64,000 bases of DNA from Geoalkalibacter subterraneus (GCF_000827125.1 NZ_CP010312.1:62001-126000); one strand, 5' to 3'. Counted from the first letter of the stretch, positions 42,157 through 50,219 are shown. Notes: a model not told the origin generated them from the sequence alone. Program-made: numbers and translations.

Positions 42157-43475
42157 AATTCTTCAATCTGCAAAAACTGGTTTTCTGTCTTTTGATCCTG
42201 CTTGCCACCTCCGGCGGATGCTCGGTTCCGTTAGGCCTGAAATCGCCTCCGGAATGGATCAAATCTCCTCTGGTAGAAACCCCCGAGGGTCTGGTTGTCG
42301 TGGGTGTAAGCTATCCCAGTAGCGACGAGCGAAGCGCACGCGATGGCGCACTGCTCCATGCACTGCAGCAGACATTGCGCTTTGCGGGGATGCACATTGA
42401 CACCTACACCCGGATCGTTGCGACAGAACGAATGTCCGACCAGGACCATCAGGCGCAAAACGAAACCATCGAGAAAACAGCCATTGCGACTCAAGGGTTT
42501 ATCGAGCGCATCGAACAACAGGACTGGGCCCTGATTCCTGCCGACGAAAGCAGCAGGATTGCTTACGTCAAAGTATTTGTTCCGTCCCGGGAAATCGATA
42601 GGTTGAAAAACGAGAGAAAAAGGCTGCAGGACCAGGCTTACGCACCCTACAAAAAGGTTCGAAGAGCATTTTCCGACGCTATTGCGCAGCACGATGTTGC
42701 GCGGGCACTGACCCTTGCACGGCAGGTTTGCACAGCCTACGAGCAGATGATTGCTGCCTGGCCGGGAGAGAATCTCCCCGAAAACAGGCCCATTCTTGAG
42801 GGGTTGTACCAGCAGGTGCTGATTGATGTTAGCTTCGAACTGAAAAGCAAGCAGATAAAAGTTCCGGACAAGAGAACGAATTCGGAAGTCGCTGTTTCAA
42901 TTTTGCATCAGGGACAGCCGACTGTCCCCGGAGTTGATATCTCGCTGGAGCTGCCATCGGGGAAAAAAGTGGCTTGTCGAAGCAAAGATAAGTCTGTGGC
43001 CTTCTGCAACATTGCTCCTGCAGCTTATCCAGGCACCTACTCATTGAAAGTTGCGCCTGTTCTGCCAAACGGAGAGCAGGCGGAGGATTATTCACAAAAA
43101 GTTACACTGACGGTTGTCGGGGAACCCTCCTTTCTGGCCTCTGGAGAATTTCACGATTTTATCGAAGTCAGCGCAACTGGATCCGTGGATCCATCCGGTT
43201 ACGATACTGTCGAAGATGTCGTCTCTATGGCAGTTAAAACAGCAAGAACCCTGGCTTATGCCAAGCTTGTCGAGAAGATAGAGGGCATGCAGATCCAAAC
43301 CAGACAGCAGATCGAAGACGGCTCTTTAGTGGCCGCTAAAATTGTCAGCACCTCTGAAGGACACGTCCGGGCCAAAGTCACCGACGCCAAGATTCGCTGG
43401 CGAAGCGATCGGCCGGTTGCAGATATTACCCTGCGTGCCTATCTGGCAAAAAACCATCATGGAGGCGATCGATGA
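42153..43475 (+). CDS. Large LPP20-domain lipoprotein
   Basis: The 440-aa protein has a lipobox ATSGGC near residue 22, a PPEWIKSPLVETPEGLVVVGVSY LPP20-like start, a predicted helical middle, an Ig-like GVDISLELPSGKK section and a C-terminal domain with GSVDPSGYDTVEDVVSMAVKTARTLAYAKLVEKI. It is coupled by ATGA overlaps on both sides. An envelope-associated assembly is likely. Confidence 0.68.
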   Translation: MKFFNLQKLVFCLLILLATSGGCSVPLGLKSPPEWIKSPLVETPEGLVVVGVSYPSSDERSARDGALLHALQQTLRFAGMHIDTYTRIVATERMSDQDHQAQNETIEKTAIATQGFIERIEQQDWALIPADESSRIAYVKVFVPSREIDRLKNERKRLQDQAYAPYKKVRRAFSDAIAQHDVARALTLARQVCTAYEQMIAAWPGENLPENRPILEGLYQQVLIDVSFELKSKQIKVPDKRTNSEVAVSILHQGQPTVPGVDISLELPSGKKVACRSKDKSVAFCNIAPAAYPGTYSLKVAPVLPNGEQAEDYSQKVTLTVVGEPSFLASGEFHDFIEVSATGSVDPSGYDTVEDVVSMAVKTARTLAYAKLVEKIEGMQIQTRQQIEDGSLVAAKIVSTSEGHVRAKVTDAKIRWRSDRPVADITLRAYLAKNHHGGDR

Positions 43476-44629
43476 AAAAAACACTGATCCTGATTGCCCT
43501 GCTTTGCACTCTGCCGAGCTTGAGCAATGCTCAGAATGGAGGCCTCACAGAAATCAGTGTCGCGTGCAGCGGTCAAGACAAAAATGAAGCCTTGAAAAAC
43601 TGCTTCGATTTGGCCGTCAACGATGTGTTCGGGGTCTATGTCTACAGCCGAAACAAAATAAAAAACTCTCAAAGTCTGCAAAGCGAGACCAGGATGGTTA
43701 GCAGCGGCTACATTGTTGATTATACCGTCTTGTTCGAAGAAAAAATAAACGACCGGGTGCATCTTACGCTTGATGTGACAGTCGATACCCGTCAGATCCA
43801 GAAAACTGATGCTGAAGCGCCAGGTTTCTCTTTTGAAGAAAAGATAAGCGATCTCGCTATCGCCGATCACTCTCAAGAAAAGCTCAGCAATGCGGCTGCC
43901 ATCCTATCCGAACTGGTCGGAGATAAAGAACATCTGTTGGAAAAAGGATACAGATTCACAAAGGCTGGATATAGGGTTAGCGATGTGGGCGCAGACTCGA
44001 TTCGAGGCTATTTTTTGGTGAAAATTTCAAGGAATGATCTTTTCTGGGATCGATATTGGAGAGTGATTGAGAGTCTAAAGGAGACACCGGGTCCCAATAC
44101 CATCACTGAAGGATTTTACGGCTATACTGCTTACGACGGGACCTGCCTTGATTTTAATCCGCGAGTTTCTAAAGGCTACGGGCAAAAACTCTATACCAAT
44201 GTTGAGCCCCGCTACGTTCACCGAAGCCTAAAGCCCTACCTTGCCCCAGTGGTAGAGGGTGTTATTGAAATCGGAGGGCACAGTTTAAGTATAGGTTTTC
44301 ATAAAAACGCCATCATGGTTCCGTTCTCGGGGAAAAAATTCGAGCATTTCGCCGAAAGAAACGACTCGGCCGACTTCGAGGGCTTTGTCGGGTGGAAACC
44401 TGTTGATGAAAAAAACAACCGCTCACCCAACCGTTTTATCGAGACGGCGCCCTTGAAGCCAGGGTCGTACTATTATGGAAGCAATGGGGCTTATCCGAAA
44501 TCCACAGAGATTGTCGTTGCGACTAAAAAGGACCTGATTGTGAGGATCCCATTCGAAGTCCAAGATACACAGGATATTGTGGAGGCTTACCAGGATGGTT
44601 TGAGTCTGCCAAACACACAGAATATTTGA
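43472..44629 (+). CDS. Secreted protein with FlgT-like N-terminal domain
   Basis: The 385-aa protein has a signal peptide (MKKTLILIALLCTLPSLSNA). ISVACSGQDKNEALKNCFDLAVNDVFGVYV is a pattern like the N-terminal FlgT/LPP20 fold. The C-terminal ~200 aa are unknown. Last gene of the envelope operon; an IS605-type end follows. Confidence 0.62.
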   Translation: MKKTLILIALLCTLPSLSNAQNGGLTEISVACSGQDKNEALKNCFDLAVNDVFGVYVYSRNKIKNSQSLQSETRMVSSGYIVDYTVLFEEKINDRVHLTLDVTVDTRQIQKTDAEAPGFSFEEKISDLAIADHSQEKLSNAAAILSELVGDKEHLLEKGYRFTKAGYRVSDVGADSIRGYFLVKISRNDLFWDRYWRVIESLKETPGPNTITEGFYGYTAYDGTCLDFNPRVSKGYGQKLYTNVEPRYVHRSLKPYLAPVVEGVIEIGGHSLSIGFHKNAIMVPFSGKKFEHFAERNDSADFEGFVGWKPVDEKNNRSPNRFIETAPLKPGSYYYGSNGAYPKSTEIVVATKKDLIVRIPFEVQDTQDIVEAYQDGLSLPNTQNI

Positions 44630-44735
44630 CATACTCCCACGACTAAAGCATTCAGTCGCAAGGAACAACGGAAAAACCGCCTCGCTAGACCCACCTCATG
44701 GCGAACGCCTAGCAGGGGAAATGAGCTCGGCATTC
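44630..44735. mobile_element. Remnant of an IS200/IS605-type left end
   Basis: TTGACATACTCCCACGACTAAAG is a typical left-end sequence of this family, and the same CCCACGACTAAAG begins the IscB element at 47345. No transposase follows; only about 90 bp of GC-rich sequence remain. Confidence 0.4.
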
Positions 44736-44737
44736 TT

Positions 44738-44781
44738 CAAACACAAAAAGCCGAGATCTTAGAATCTCGGCTTTTGTGTTT
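44738..44781. terminator. Long bidirectional terminator
   Basis: AAACACAAAA-GCCGAGAT pairs with ATCTCGGCTTTTGTGTTT around a 6-nt loop, with one bulged A. It separates convergent genes. Confidence 0.85.
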
Positions 44782-44796
44782 CTGTTTGCGAGTCGG

Positions 44797-45537
44797 TCAG
44801 ATCGCGTGGCCGACAAAAACGACTCTGCCGAAAAGAACAAATTTCGATTCGTTGTTCATGTCATCGTCAGGACCGACAATATCTGACAAACTTACTTCGT
44901 AATCATTATAGCGTTTATTGTCGGACAAAATTCCAACCCGGTCGCCCTGTCGCTGGAGCCTGCGAACGATGATGGCCCCGCCGCTGCCAAGAATATAAAT
45001 CCCGTCTCGTGTGAAATCCCCTCCCTCCGCCCGCTGTGCAATGAGCATATTGCCGTTACGCAATTGAGGTTCCATGCAGTCACCGTCCATACAGTAAAGG
45101 AAAAGATTTTCCTTCGGGTCGCCATTGTCACAAAAAGCCGAAAGAAAATCTCTGCTCCAGCGGATGGTGCGTGCCCTTTTCTCGCAATTGTGATGTTTTT
45201 CTCGTTGGCTATGAACAACCAAAGGATGGTCGAGATAAGGCAGAGGAAAAAACTCATCATCTTCCATTTGTTTGCGAAGTGAAACCAGGGATTCTTCACC
45301 AAATGCAAGCCAGCCCGGGTTACATCCCAGGGCCTTGGCCAAAGCGATAATAACTGGGCGTGTCGGCTCAGACGCTCCTGAACGATACCGCCTGAGCACA
45401 CTTTCACTCGTCTTTGAAAGCCGCGCCAATTCACGCACACTGATGTCGCGCTCGTCCATTACCTGGCCCAGTCTTTTCGCAAAATCATTGCGGCTTTCTG
45501 CGCTTATTGAATTATCTCGTTGCGACACAGATACCAC
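44797..45537 (-). CDS. CI/SetR-like repressor with altered S24 peptidase site
   Basis: The 246-aa protein starts at a GTG (45537) preceded by GAGGAGG at 9 bp; the longer frame lacks this. An N-terminal HTH (about 18-72) is followed by an S24/LexA fold. In the catalytic motif DGDSMEP the Ser is Cys (DGDCMEP, Cys154), and the Lys position in IVKRL reads Arg (IVRRL). Classical self-cleavage needs Ser and Lys, so RecA-triggered cleavage is doubtful. It is divergent from a Ner-like gene, as setR is from croS. Confidence 0.82.
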   Translation of the reverse strand: MVSVSQRDNSISAESRNDFAKRLGQVMDERDISVRELARLSKTSESVLRRYRSGASEPTRPVIIALAKALGCNPGWLAFGEESLVSLRKQMEDDEFFPLPYLDHPLVVHSQREKHHNCEKRARTIRWSRDFLSAFCDNGDPKENLFLYCMDGDCMEPQLRNGNMLIAQRAEGGDFTRDGIYILGSGGAIIVRRLQRQGDRVGILSDNKRYNDYEVSLSDIVGPDDDMNNESKFVLFGRVVFVGHAI

Positions 45538-45685
45538 AGAGTTACGCCTCCTCTGAAAATTAACGAAAAACAATTTTAAGATAAAAATTCTTTCCTTTTT
45601 ATATAGCATACTCCGTTTAAAAAGAAAATATTTTTTACAGTCTGCGCTATTTATTGTTGACAATCCAACACTAAATAAATATATT

Positions 45686-45931
45686 ATGCGCATTATGTTT
45701 AAAGATCCTGAAGAAAAGAACGCATGGATTAAATACCAACTGGGGCGACAGGGAAGCAGTTTCGCCAAGATCGCCAAGAAATTAGGGGTCTCCAGGGAAG
45801 CTCCCCGGCGTGCTCTTTGTCGTCCGTATCCTCGCATGGAAAAAGCAATTGCTGAAGAGATGGGGTATTCTCCCGAACAAATCTGGCCGGAACGATATGA
45901 TGAGTGGGGACGTCATAAAAATAGTCGCTAA
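45686..45931 (+). CDS. Ner/Nlp-like small DNA-binding protein (Cro role)
   Basis: The 81-aa protein has EEKNAWIKYQLGRQGSSFAKIAKKLGVSREAPRRAL and PRMEKAIAEEMG, the Ner/Nlp (HTH_35) family pattern of Mu-like phages. It faces the CI-like gene across about 150 bp of AT-rich shared operator and overlaps the lytic transglycosylase gene. It fits the Cro role of a bistable switch. Confidence 0.78.
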   Translation: MRIMFKDPEEKNAWIKYQLGRQGSSFAKIAKKLGVSREAPRRALCRPYPRMEKAIAEEMGYSPEQIWPERYDEWGRHKNSR

Positions 45932-46472
45932 AACGATCTTCACAATATTGTTGGCTTGCGCTATATTGTGTTGCAATAATGCGGCTGCTCAAGAAGATCC
46001 TCTAGGACTTGCACCTACGATCTGGGGCCAAGTGTCCGAAAAATACGGGCTGGACCCCTACCTTCTTTACTCTGTGGCCCTAACGGAATCAGCGAAGACC
46101 TGGGAGGATGGCCTTATCAGACCGTGGCCGTGGACGCTCAATGTAACCGGCAAAGGTCATTATCCTGCGACACGCAAAGAAGCAGCTCAAATGCTGGCGC
46201 AGATGAGCAAAAAAACCAAGATCATTGACGTCGGCATGCTGCAGGTCAATCTGCATTACCACGGGCACAGAGTCAATCACCCTGAAGACCTCCTCGACTT
46301 CACCACTAATCTGCAGGTTGCAGCACAAATCCTCAAAGAAACTCTCGAATCATCCCCTCATGATTTGATCCTGGGGGTCGGAAGATATCACTCCTGGCGC
46401 GACCACCTTGCCAGACCCTATGGAATTAAGGTTGTTAGTCTAGCCCAAACCCTGCGGGCGCAAAATTATTAA
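45897..46472 (+). CDS. Lytic transglycosylase (Slt/VirB1-like)
   Basis: The 191-aa protein has an N-terminal signal (about 9-31), the catalytic Glu in VALTESAK (about 64), and IDVGMLQVNLHYHG, GVGRYHS repeats of SLT domains. It opens peptidoglycan for conjugation machinery. An slt gene between Cro- and SetD/AcaD-type genes also occurs in SXT and IncC elements. Confidence 0.85.
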   Translation: MMSGDVIKIVAKTIFTILLACAILCCNNAAAQEDPLGLAPTIWGQVSEKYGLDPYLLYSVALTESAKTWEDGLIRPWPWTLNVTGKGHYPATRKEAAQMLAQMSKKTKIIDVGMLQVNLHYHGHRVNHPEDLLDFTTNLQVAAQILKETLESSPHDLILGVGRYHSWRDHLARPYGIKVVSLAQTLRAQNY

Positions 46473-46488
46473 AGAGGGAGTAAGAACT

Positions 46489-46842
46489 GTGGACACAAAG
46501 TACGAGCGCGACATCAAGACCCTGAACAGACGATATCTAATGCTTGTGCGGGAAATGGAGCGTGAAGACTCCGATTACGCCCACACTGTCACTGGAGTCC
46601 CCTACCAGATTCGTCGCAAGCTAAAGGATATGACCATCGAAGAGGTCGAAGAGATGGTTGAGCACCTGCCGATTATGCCTTTCACGTTCCGATTGATGGA
46701 GCGGCACTGGAAACGGATTGCTGATGCGATCAGAACCTCGCGGTTCGATGCCCGTAAAACGGCAGAAACCATCAGTTTCATGACTGTTGCGGCGGCACTT
46801 CAAGAGGAGGACAAGGGCGGTGAAGGTTTCGCAGATTGTTAA
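46489..46842 (+). CDS. FlhD-like activator subunit (SetD/AcaD type)
   Basis: The 117-aa protein starts at a GTG after AGGGAG. TLNRRYLMLVREMEREDSDYA is an FlhD-like first helix, followed by IEEVEEMVEHLPIMPFTFR and a helical tail. FlhD has no independent strong motif, but it sits directly before an FlhC-like gene and overlaps it. The pair most likely forms a D4C2 complex that recruits RNA polymerase to element promoters. Confidence 0.7.
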   Translation: MDTKYERDIKTLNRRYLMLVREMEREDSDYAHTVTGVPYQIRRKLKDMTIEEVEEMVEHLPIMPFTFRLMERHWKRIADAIRTSRFDARKTAETISFMTVAAALQEEDKGGEGFADC

Positions 46843-47344
46843 AGATATCTCGGTCTGGCAAGTCGCAGAGCAAATGATCGTGCGTGGCGCACGCCCGCCT
46901 ATCGTTATTGCCAGCACCAACCTCCCTCGCGATGCCGTCAGGGACATGTACTACTCAATCCATGGCAAACGCCCGCCGTCAGGCCTATTGCCAGACTCCT
47001 CCTTAAACGTGATCAAAAAGGTTATCCACGCTTCGCAGGCGACCATTTTTTACCACTGTTACCGAAAAGTCGCTGAAGCCGATATCTTTAAAACAAGTCC
47101 TGCCCGAGACGTTCTGAGAGGTTTTGACTTTTATCAAAAGGTCTGCGGCGCCGGCTGCACGGAGAGTATCGATTTTTCCGTTGCATGGTTTATTGCTCGA
47201 GACCTGCGCACCCGAAATATTGAAACAAAATATTGTCCGAAGTGTGGGATGGACTACCTTTTCTCGCTCACAAACAGCCTGCTTCACAGCTGTCCCTTCT
47301 GTAAAAACCTTGGAGACAAAAACAAGAAAAACAGGGCTGAGTAG
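46820..47344 (+). CDS. FlhC-like activator subunit (SetC/AcaC type)
   Basis: The 174-aa protein starts at a GTG after GAGGAGG, inside the end of the FlhD-like gene. FlhC hallmarks are visible: AEQMIVRGARPPIV, RDMYYSIHGKRPPSG, FYQKVCG and the C-terminal zinc site CPKCG...CPFC. With its neighbour it resembles SetCD/AcaCD, the master activators of SXT and IncC transfer. Its binding site may be the dyad seen at P1-P5. Confidence 0.82.
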   Translation: MKVSQIVKDISVWQVAEQMIVRGARPPIVIASTNLPRDAVRDMYYSIHGKRPPSGLLPDSSLNVIKKVIHASQATIFYHCYRKVAEADIFKTSPARDVLRGFDFYQKVCGAGCTESIDFSVAWFIARDLRTRNIETKYCPKCGMDYLFSLTNSLLHSCPFCKNLGDKNKKNRAE

Positions 47345-47349
47345 TCAGG

Positions 47350-47597
47350 AACCCACGACTAAAGTCGAGGGCTTGCAAGCCCTAACCTGACCAGCCTCAG
47401 CTGAAAGCCCCACAGGTCTTTCAGCTACGTTACCGGCGAATACATAGGTACCCTGGAGTGCATTTCCCAGCCCCAGGCTCTACGGGCAACCATTAAACAG
47501 ACGTAAGGGGTTAAGTCGGTGTGGTTGCCGACAAACCGCTGGATAACATTGGCGAGGGAAACATCACCCGCGTAAGTGGAGAAAGTACGGTAACAGT
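47350..47597 (+). ncRNA. IscB guide (omega/HEARO) RNA
   Basis: Several GC-rich paired segments (GGGCTTGCAAGCCC, CTGAAAG/CTTTCAG, GTTGCCGAC region) lie upstream of the IscB start, where HEARO RNAs are located. The fold was judged by eye. If complete, it could be used in trans by an intact IscB elsewhere. Confidence 0.6.
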
Positions 47598-47805
47598 ATG
47601 CAACAAGTATTCGTTCTTGATAACAACCGGCGACATTGTTAAGGCGGTTGTAGTAGCGGGAAGGAAAGCAGGGACTTACGTCGGGCGGGTAGCGGTTCGC
47701 GCTACCGGCTCATTCAACATCAAAACGGAGGTAGCTACCCTTCAAGGCATCGGCTGGCGACATTGCCGGCTGCTGCATAAAGCGGATGGCTATTCATACG
47801 CCTGA
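47598..47805 (+). pseudogene. iscB: IscB gene, internally deleted
   Basis: MQQVFVLDNNR (frame 1) meets TGDIVKAVV...RKAGTYVGRVAVRATGSFNI...GWRHCRLLHKADGYSYA in another frame at ACCGG (47626-47630). The 5-bp identity could be a deletion micro-homology. RuvC and HNH domains are absent. Confidence 0.85.
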
Positions 47806-47862
47806 CGGCGTAGCTCCATTCCTCCCATTACTGAAGTAGTGGGTTACCTGGAGGTGTTTTCC

Positions 47863-48024
47863 ATGATTCAGACGATTGCCAAGATGACAGCAATTTTCGC
47901 CTGTTCGGCAGTCATAGGGGGGCTGGTCAACCTCGACTATCTCTGCAAATCCGGACAAGAACTTGCGCAGCCCTCGCAGTGCCAGGGACAACAAGATGTT
48001 GATTCGCTGCTTGAAAACTTCTAA
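47863..48024 (+). CDS. Small secreted or membrane protein (53 aa)
   Basis: MIQTIAKMTAIFACSAVIGG is a hydrophobic start, then a Gln/Ser-rich tail with two Cys. GAGGTG precedes it. It overlaps the start of the MauE-like gene. Function unknown. Confidence 0.5.
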   Translation: MIQTIAKMTAIFACSAVIGGLVNLDYLCKSGQELAQPSQCQGQQDVDSLLENF

Positions 48025-48457
48025 GACTATCTCACGCATCTCTTTTCTGAGCGCAATTGCTGCAGGCAGCATTTTCGTATATGCCGGAGTCCTTAAGGCT
48101 CTTGATGTTGCGGGGCTTACAGAGTCGATCGCGGCCTACCAGATCCTGCCCATACAGATGGTCCCTTTTGTCGCCGCTACCCTACCCTACGTTGAAATCG
48201 GAGCAGGGCTGCTGGTTCTTCTGAGGCCCTGGCGCGGAGCTGCACTTGCGACACTGGCGGTGCTTAATGGCGTATTTATGGTCGCGTTGTCCAGCTTGAT
48301 TATTCGAGGGATAAATATCGACTGCGGGTGTTTTTCCTCGGCCACAACCTCCGATCCAACCTCTGTCTCCTCAGCTCTCCTACGAGATCTCGTTATCATG
48401 GCCGTTATCGCCTTTGCCTCCCTTTCTGCTGTCCGGCGGGAAAGTTCAGGAACTTAA
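47996..48457 (+). CDS. MauE/DoxX-like membrane protein
   Basis: The 153-aa protein has four membrane spans and CGCF in NIDCGCFSS, the MauE signature, a family linked to disulfide formation in periplasmic proteins. YAGVLKALDVAG and PYVEIGAGLLVLLRPWR also fit. It may support folding of Cys-containing transfer proteins. Confidence 0.78.
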   Translation: MLIRCLKTSKTISRISFLSAIAAGSIFVYAGVLKALDVAGLTESIAAYQILPIQMVPFVAATLPYVEIGAGLLVLLRPWRGAALATLAVLNGVFMVALSSLIIRGINIDCGCFSSATTSDPTSVSSALLRDLVIMAVIAFASLSAVRRESSGT

Positions 48458-48837
48458 AATTTAAATCAAACCATTTAGGATTAAATAGGACACGTTTATT
48501 CTTTATTTGTTTAAATGGGTTTAATTGGGTTCAAGTTTGTTTAGTTTAGTTTATATGGAATGTCGCGCGTACCATTCAAATCAGCTCATACAAGCCCATC
48601 CAACCGAAAACATGGCCGGAGCTTAGCTTGTTTGCATGGTTGGCCGTACACATCTAAAAGATACTTGTTTAAATGTGTTTGAAGTTGTTTAAATCTTTTC
48701 ATTTTAATTGAATTTAAACTTGTTTAAACGTGTATAGCATCTTTTGCTTTGATTTGTTTATCCTTGCTTTTGTTTAGTATATATGGTATGTGTTTTTGGC
48801 ATGCCTAATTACTTTCGCCTTCAAAAGGAGGTTTTTT
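48458..48837 (+). repeat. TTGTTTAAA repeat cluster upstream of parA (candidate parS)
   Basis: Exact TTGTTTAAAT/C copies are at 48507, 48665, 48685 and 48720, with several degenerate ones (TTTAATTGGG, GTTTAGTTTAG, TTTGTTTATC). The region is AT-rich and non-coding. Its position before parA and its partner fits a centromere or an autoregulatory operator. Confidence 0.55.
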
Positions 48838-49611
48838 GTGGATATTGTCGCCATTGCGTCACAGAAGGGCGGGGTCGCCAAAACGACAACAGCGCTGGCT
48901 CTGTCGGCCGGGCTTGCGAACCTGGGACATAGAGTTCTCGGGGTCGATGTCGACCCACAATACAATTTCAGTTTAGGGGCAGCGGTTCCCACTGATGATG
49001 TTGGCCAATCGCTTTTCTCGGTTTTTGTCGACAATAAAGCGCTGTCTGAAATTATTGTCTCATCCCCTCAAGGGTTTGATGTGGCCCGATCATTGCCTGC
49101 GATGTATCAAACCGAGCGTGCTTTGGCCGGGAAAATGATGATCGAGCTTAAACTGGCCAAAGCCCTTAAATCCGTGCAAGAGCAATATGATTTCTGCATT
49201 ATCGACTGCCCGCCGGCTCTCGACCTGCTAACGACAAACGCTTTGCTTGCAGCGACTCACGTTATTATCCCCGCACAGCTTCATTCGTTCGGAGCTGCAG
49301 GAGTTGTCCAGATTTTCGACATGCTTGACCGGATAGAGCCCGAAACGGGAATCCCCGCTCCAAAAATCCTTGGCGTTTTGCCAACTTTCTATGATGCACG
49401 GAAAAATTTGAGCAAAGATCTTCTGGCAGAGTTGAGGAAATTCTACAAAAGCCAGGTTTTTGACGCCGTTGTACCAACCAGTGCTCCGCTTGAAGCAACG
49501 GCATCGGTGGGTAGGTCGATTTATCAATTCGCCCCATCATCGAGCGGTGCCAGGGCGTATAAGCGTGTTTGCCTTGAAACCCTTGCACGTCTTGAAGGAC
49601 GCTATAAATAG
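48838..49611 (+). CDS. parA: ParA-family partition ATPase
   Basis: The 257-aa protein starts at a GTG after AAAAGGAGG. The deviant Walker A QKGGVAKTT, DVDPQYNF, IIDCPPALD and the C-terminal VVPTSAPLEATASVG are typical. No N-terminal HTH is present, so it is a type Ib/small ParA. It segregates low-copy DNA with a DNA-binding partner, here probably the next gene. Confidence 0.93.
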   Translation: MDIVAIASQKGGVAKTTTALALSAGLANLGHRVLGVDVDPQYNFSLGAAVPTDDVGQSLFSVFVDNKALSEIIVSSPQGFDVARSLPAMYQTERALAGKMMIELKLAKALKSVQEQYDFCIIDCPPALDLLTTNALLAATHVIIPAQLHSFGAAGVVQIFDMLDRIEPETGIPAPKILGVLPTFYDARKNLSKDLLAELRKFYKSQVFDAVVPTSAPLEATASVGRSIYQFAPSSSGARAYKRVCLETLARLEGRYK

Positions 49612-49628
49612 ACGCCTCGGAGGAGACG

Positions 49629-50150
49629 ATGACAGCTCAAGAGAAAAAAAGTTCGCGGGAAGAGGTGAAAAACAGCCTGGGCGCAATGTTTGCCCGGCAC
49701 AAACATTCGCCCGAAGAAATAAAGAAATATCTCGACGAAGAGGTAACAGAAGTCCAGCCAGAAGAAAAACAAGACGAAAAGCCGAAAGCACCTCAACCAA
49801 GGAAAAAGACAAAGCCTGCGCCCCGTGCTGAAAAAGTGGTTCAAAAAAAGCCTTCTTCCTCACACAAGAAGCCAGATGAGAAGTCAGTGCAGGGGAGTGC
49901 ACAACAGGATTCTGAGCGTGAAGGAAAAAAAAAGACCGTGCGAGAACGGGCGATCTATGAAGGGTTTAATTTGGACCGTGATTTGCGACGCAAGGTGGAC
50001 GAACTGGTCGCAAGCCCTTTTTTCACAATCGACGGGCAAAAAGTAACGAATCGCACCGAATTCTGGCATTTGGCCGGCAAGCATGTTATCGAGGTTTTCG
50101 GGTCCAAAGCGGATGAAATGGAGAAAGTTTTCGAAAAAATCCATAAATAA
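49629..50150 (+). CDS. ParA partner, probable centromere-binding protein
   Basis: The 173-aa protein has a basic/acidic low-complexity middle (Lys/Pro/Glu, about 40-105) and a compact C-terminus (NLDRDLRRKVDELVASPFFTIDGQKVTNRTEFWHLAGKHVI) that resembles a ribbon-helix-helix domain. It is 17 bp after parA. The stop lies within dyad promoter P2. Confidence 0.6.
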   Translation: MTAQEKKSSREEVKNSLGAMFARHKHSPEEIKKYLDEEVTEVQPEEKQDEKPKAPQPRKKTKPAPRAEKVVQKKPSSSHKKPDEKSVQGSAQQDSEREGKKKTVRERAIYEGFNLDRDLRRKVDELVASPFFTIDGQKVTNRTEFWHLAGKHVIEVFGSKADEMEKVFEKIHK

Positions 50151-50203
50151 GGCAGTATCTTGACCTTATTTAGGGGGCTGACAATATTTTTTTCTGTTAT
50201 AGT
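50144..50203 (+). promoter_or_regulatory. Dyad promoter P2
   Basis: TAAATAAG (50144-50151), 13 bp, CTTATTTA (50165-50172), 25 bp, TATAGT (50198-50203). It overlaps the stop codon of the previous gene. Confidence 0.65.
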
Positions 50204-50219
50204 TGCACCATATTCACCT

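Larger units (their letters stand above)
47345..47854 (+). mobile_element. Miniature IscB (HEARO) element with internal deletion
   Basis: The left end has the CGACTAAAGTCG hairpin. About 240 nt of highly structured sequence follow in the position of an IscB omega/HEARO RNA. Then the IscB start MQQVFVLDNNR (47598-47630) is joined directly to the IscB C-terminus. The right end has a hairpin CCCATTACT/AGTAGTGGG. It is about 0.5 kb instead of about 1.8 kb and inserted just after the FlhC-like stop. Confidence 0.8.

Noticed and set aside
44630-44735. A second complete IscB/TnpB guide-RNA element
   Set aside because: Only the left-end-like sequence is shared; no right end, no protein fragment and no clear guide-RNA fold follow.
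45537-45837. Longer start of the CI-like gene (346 aa)
   Set aside because: The extra 100 residues cover the divergent promoter region and the Ner-like gene start; the GTG at 45537 has a strong ribosome site.
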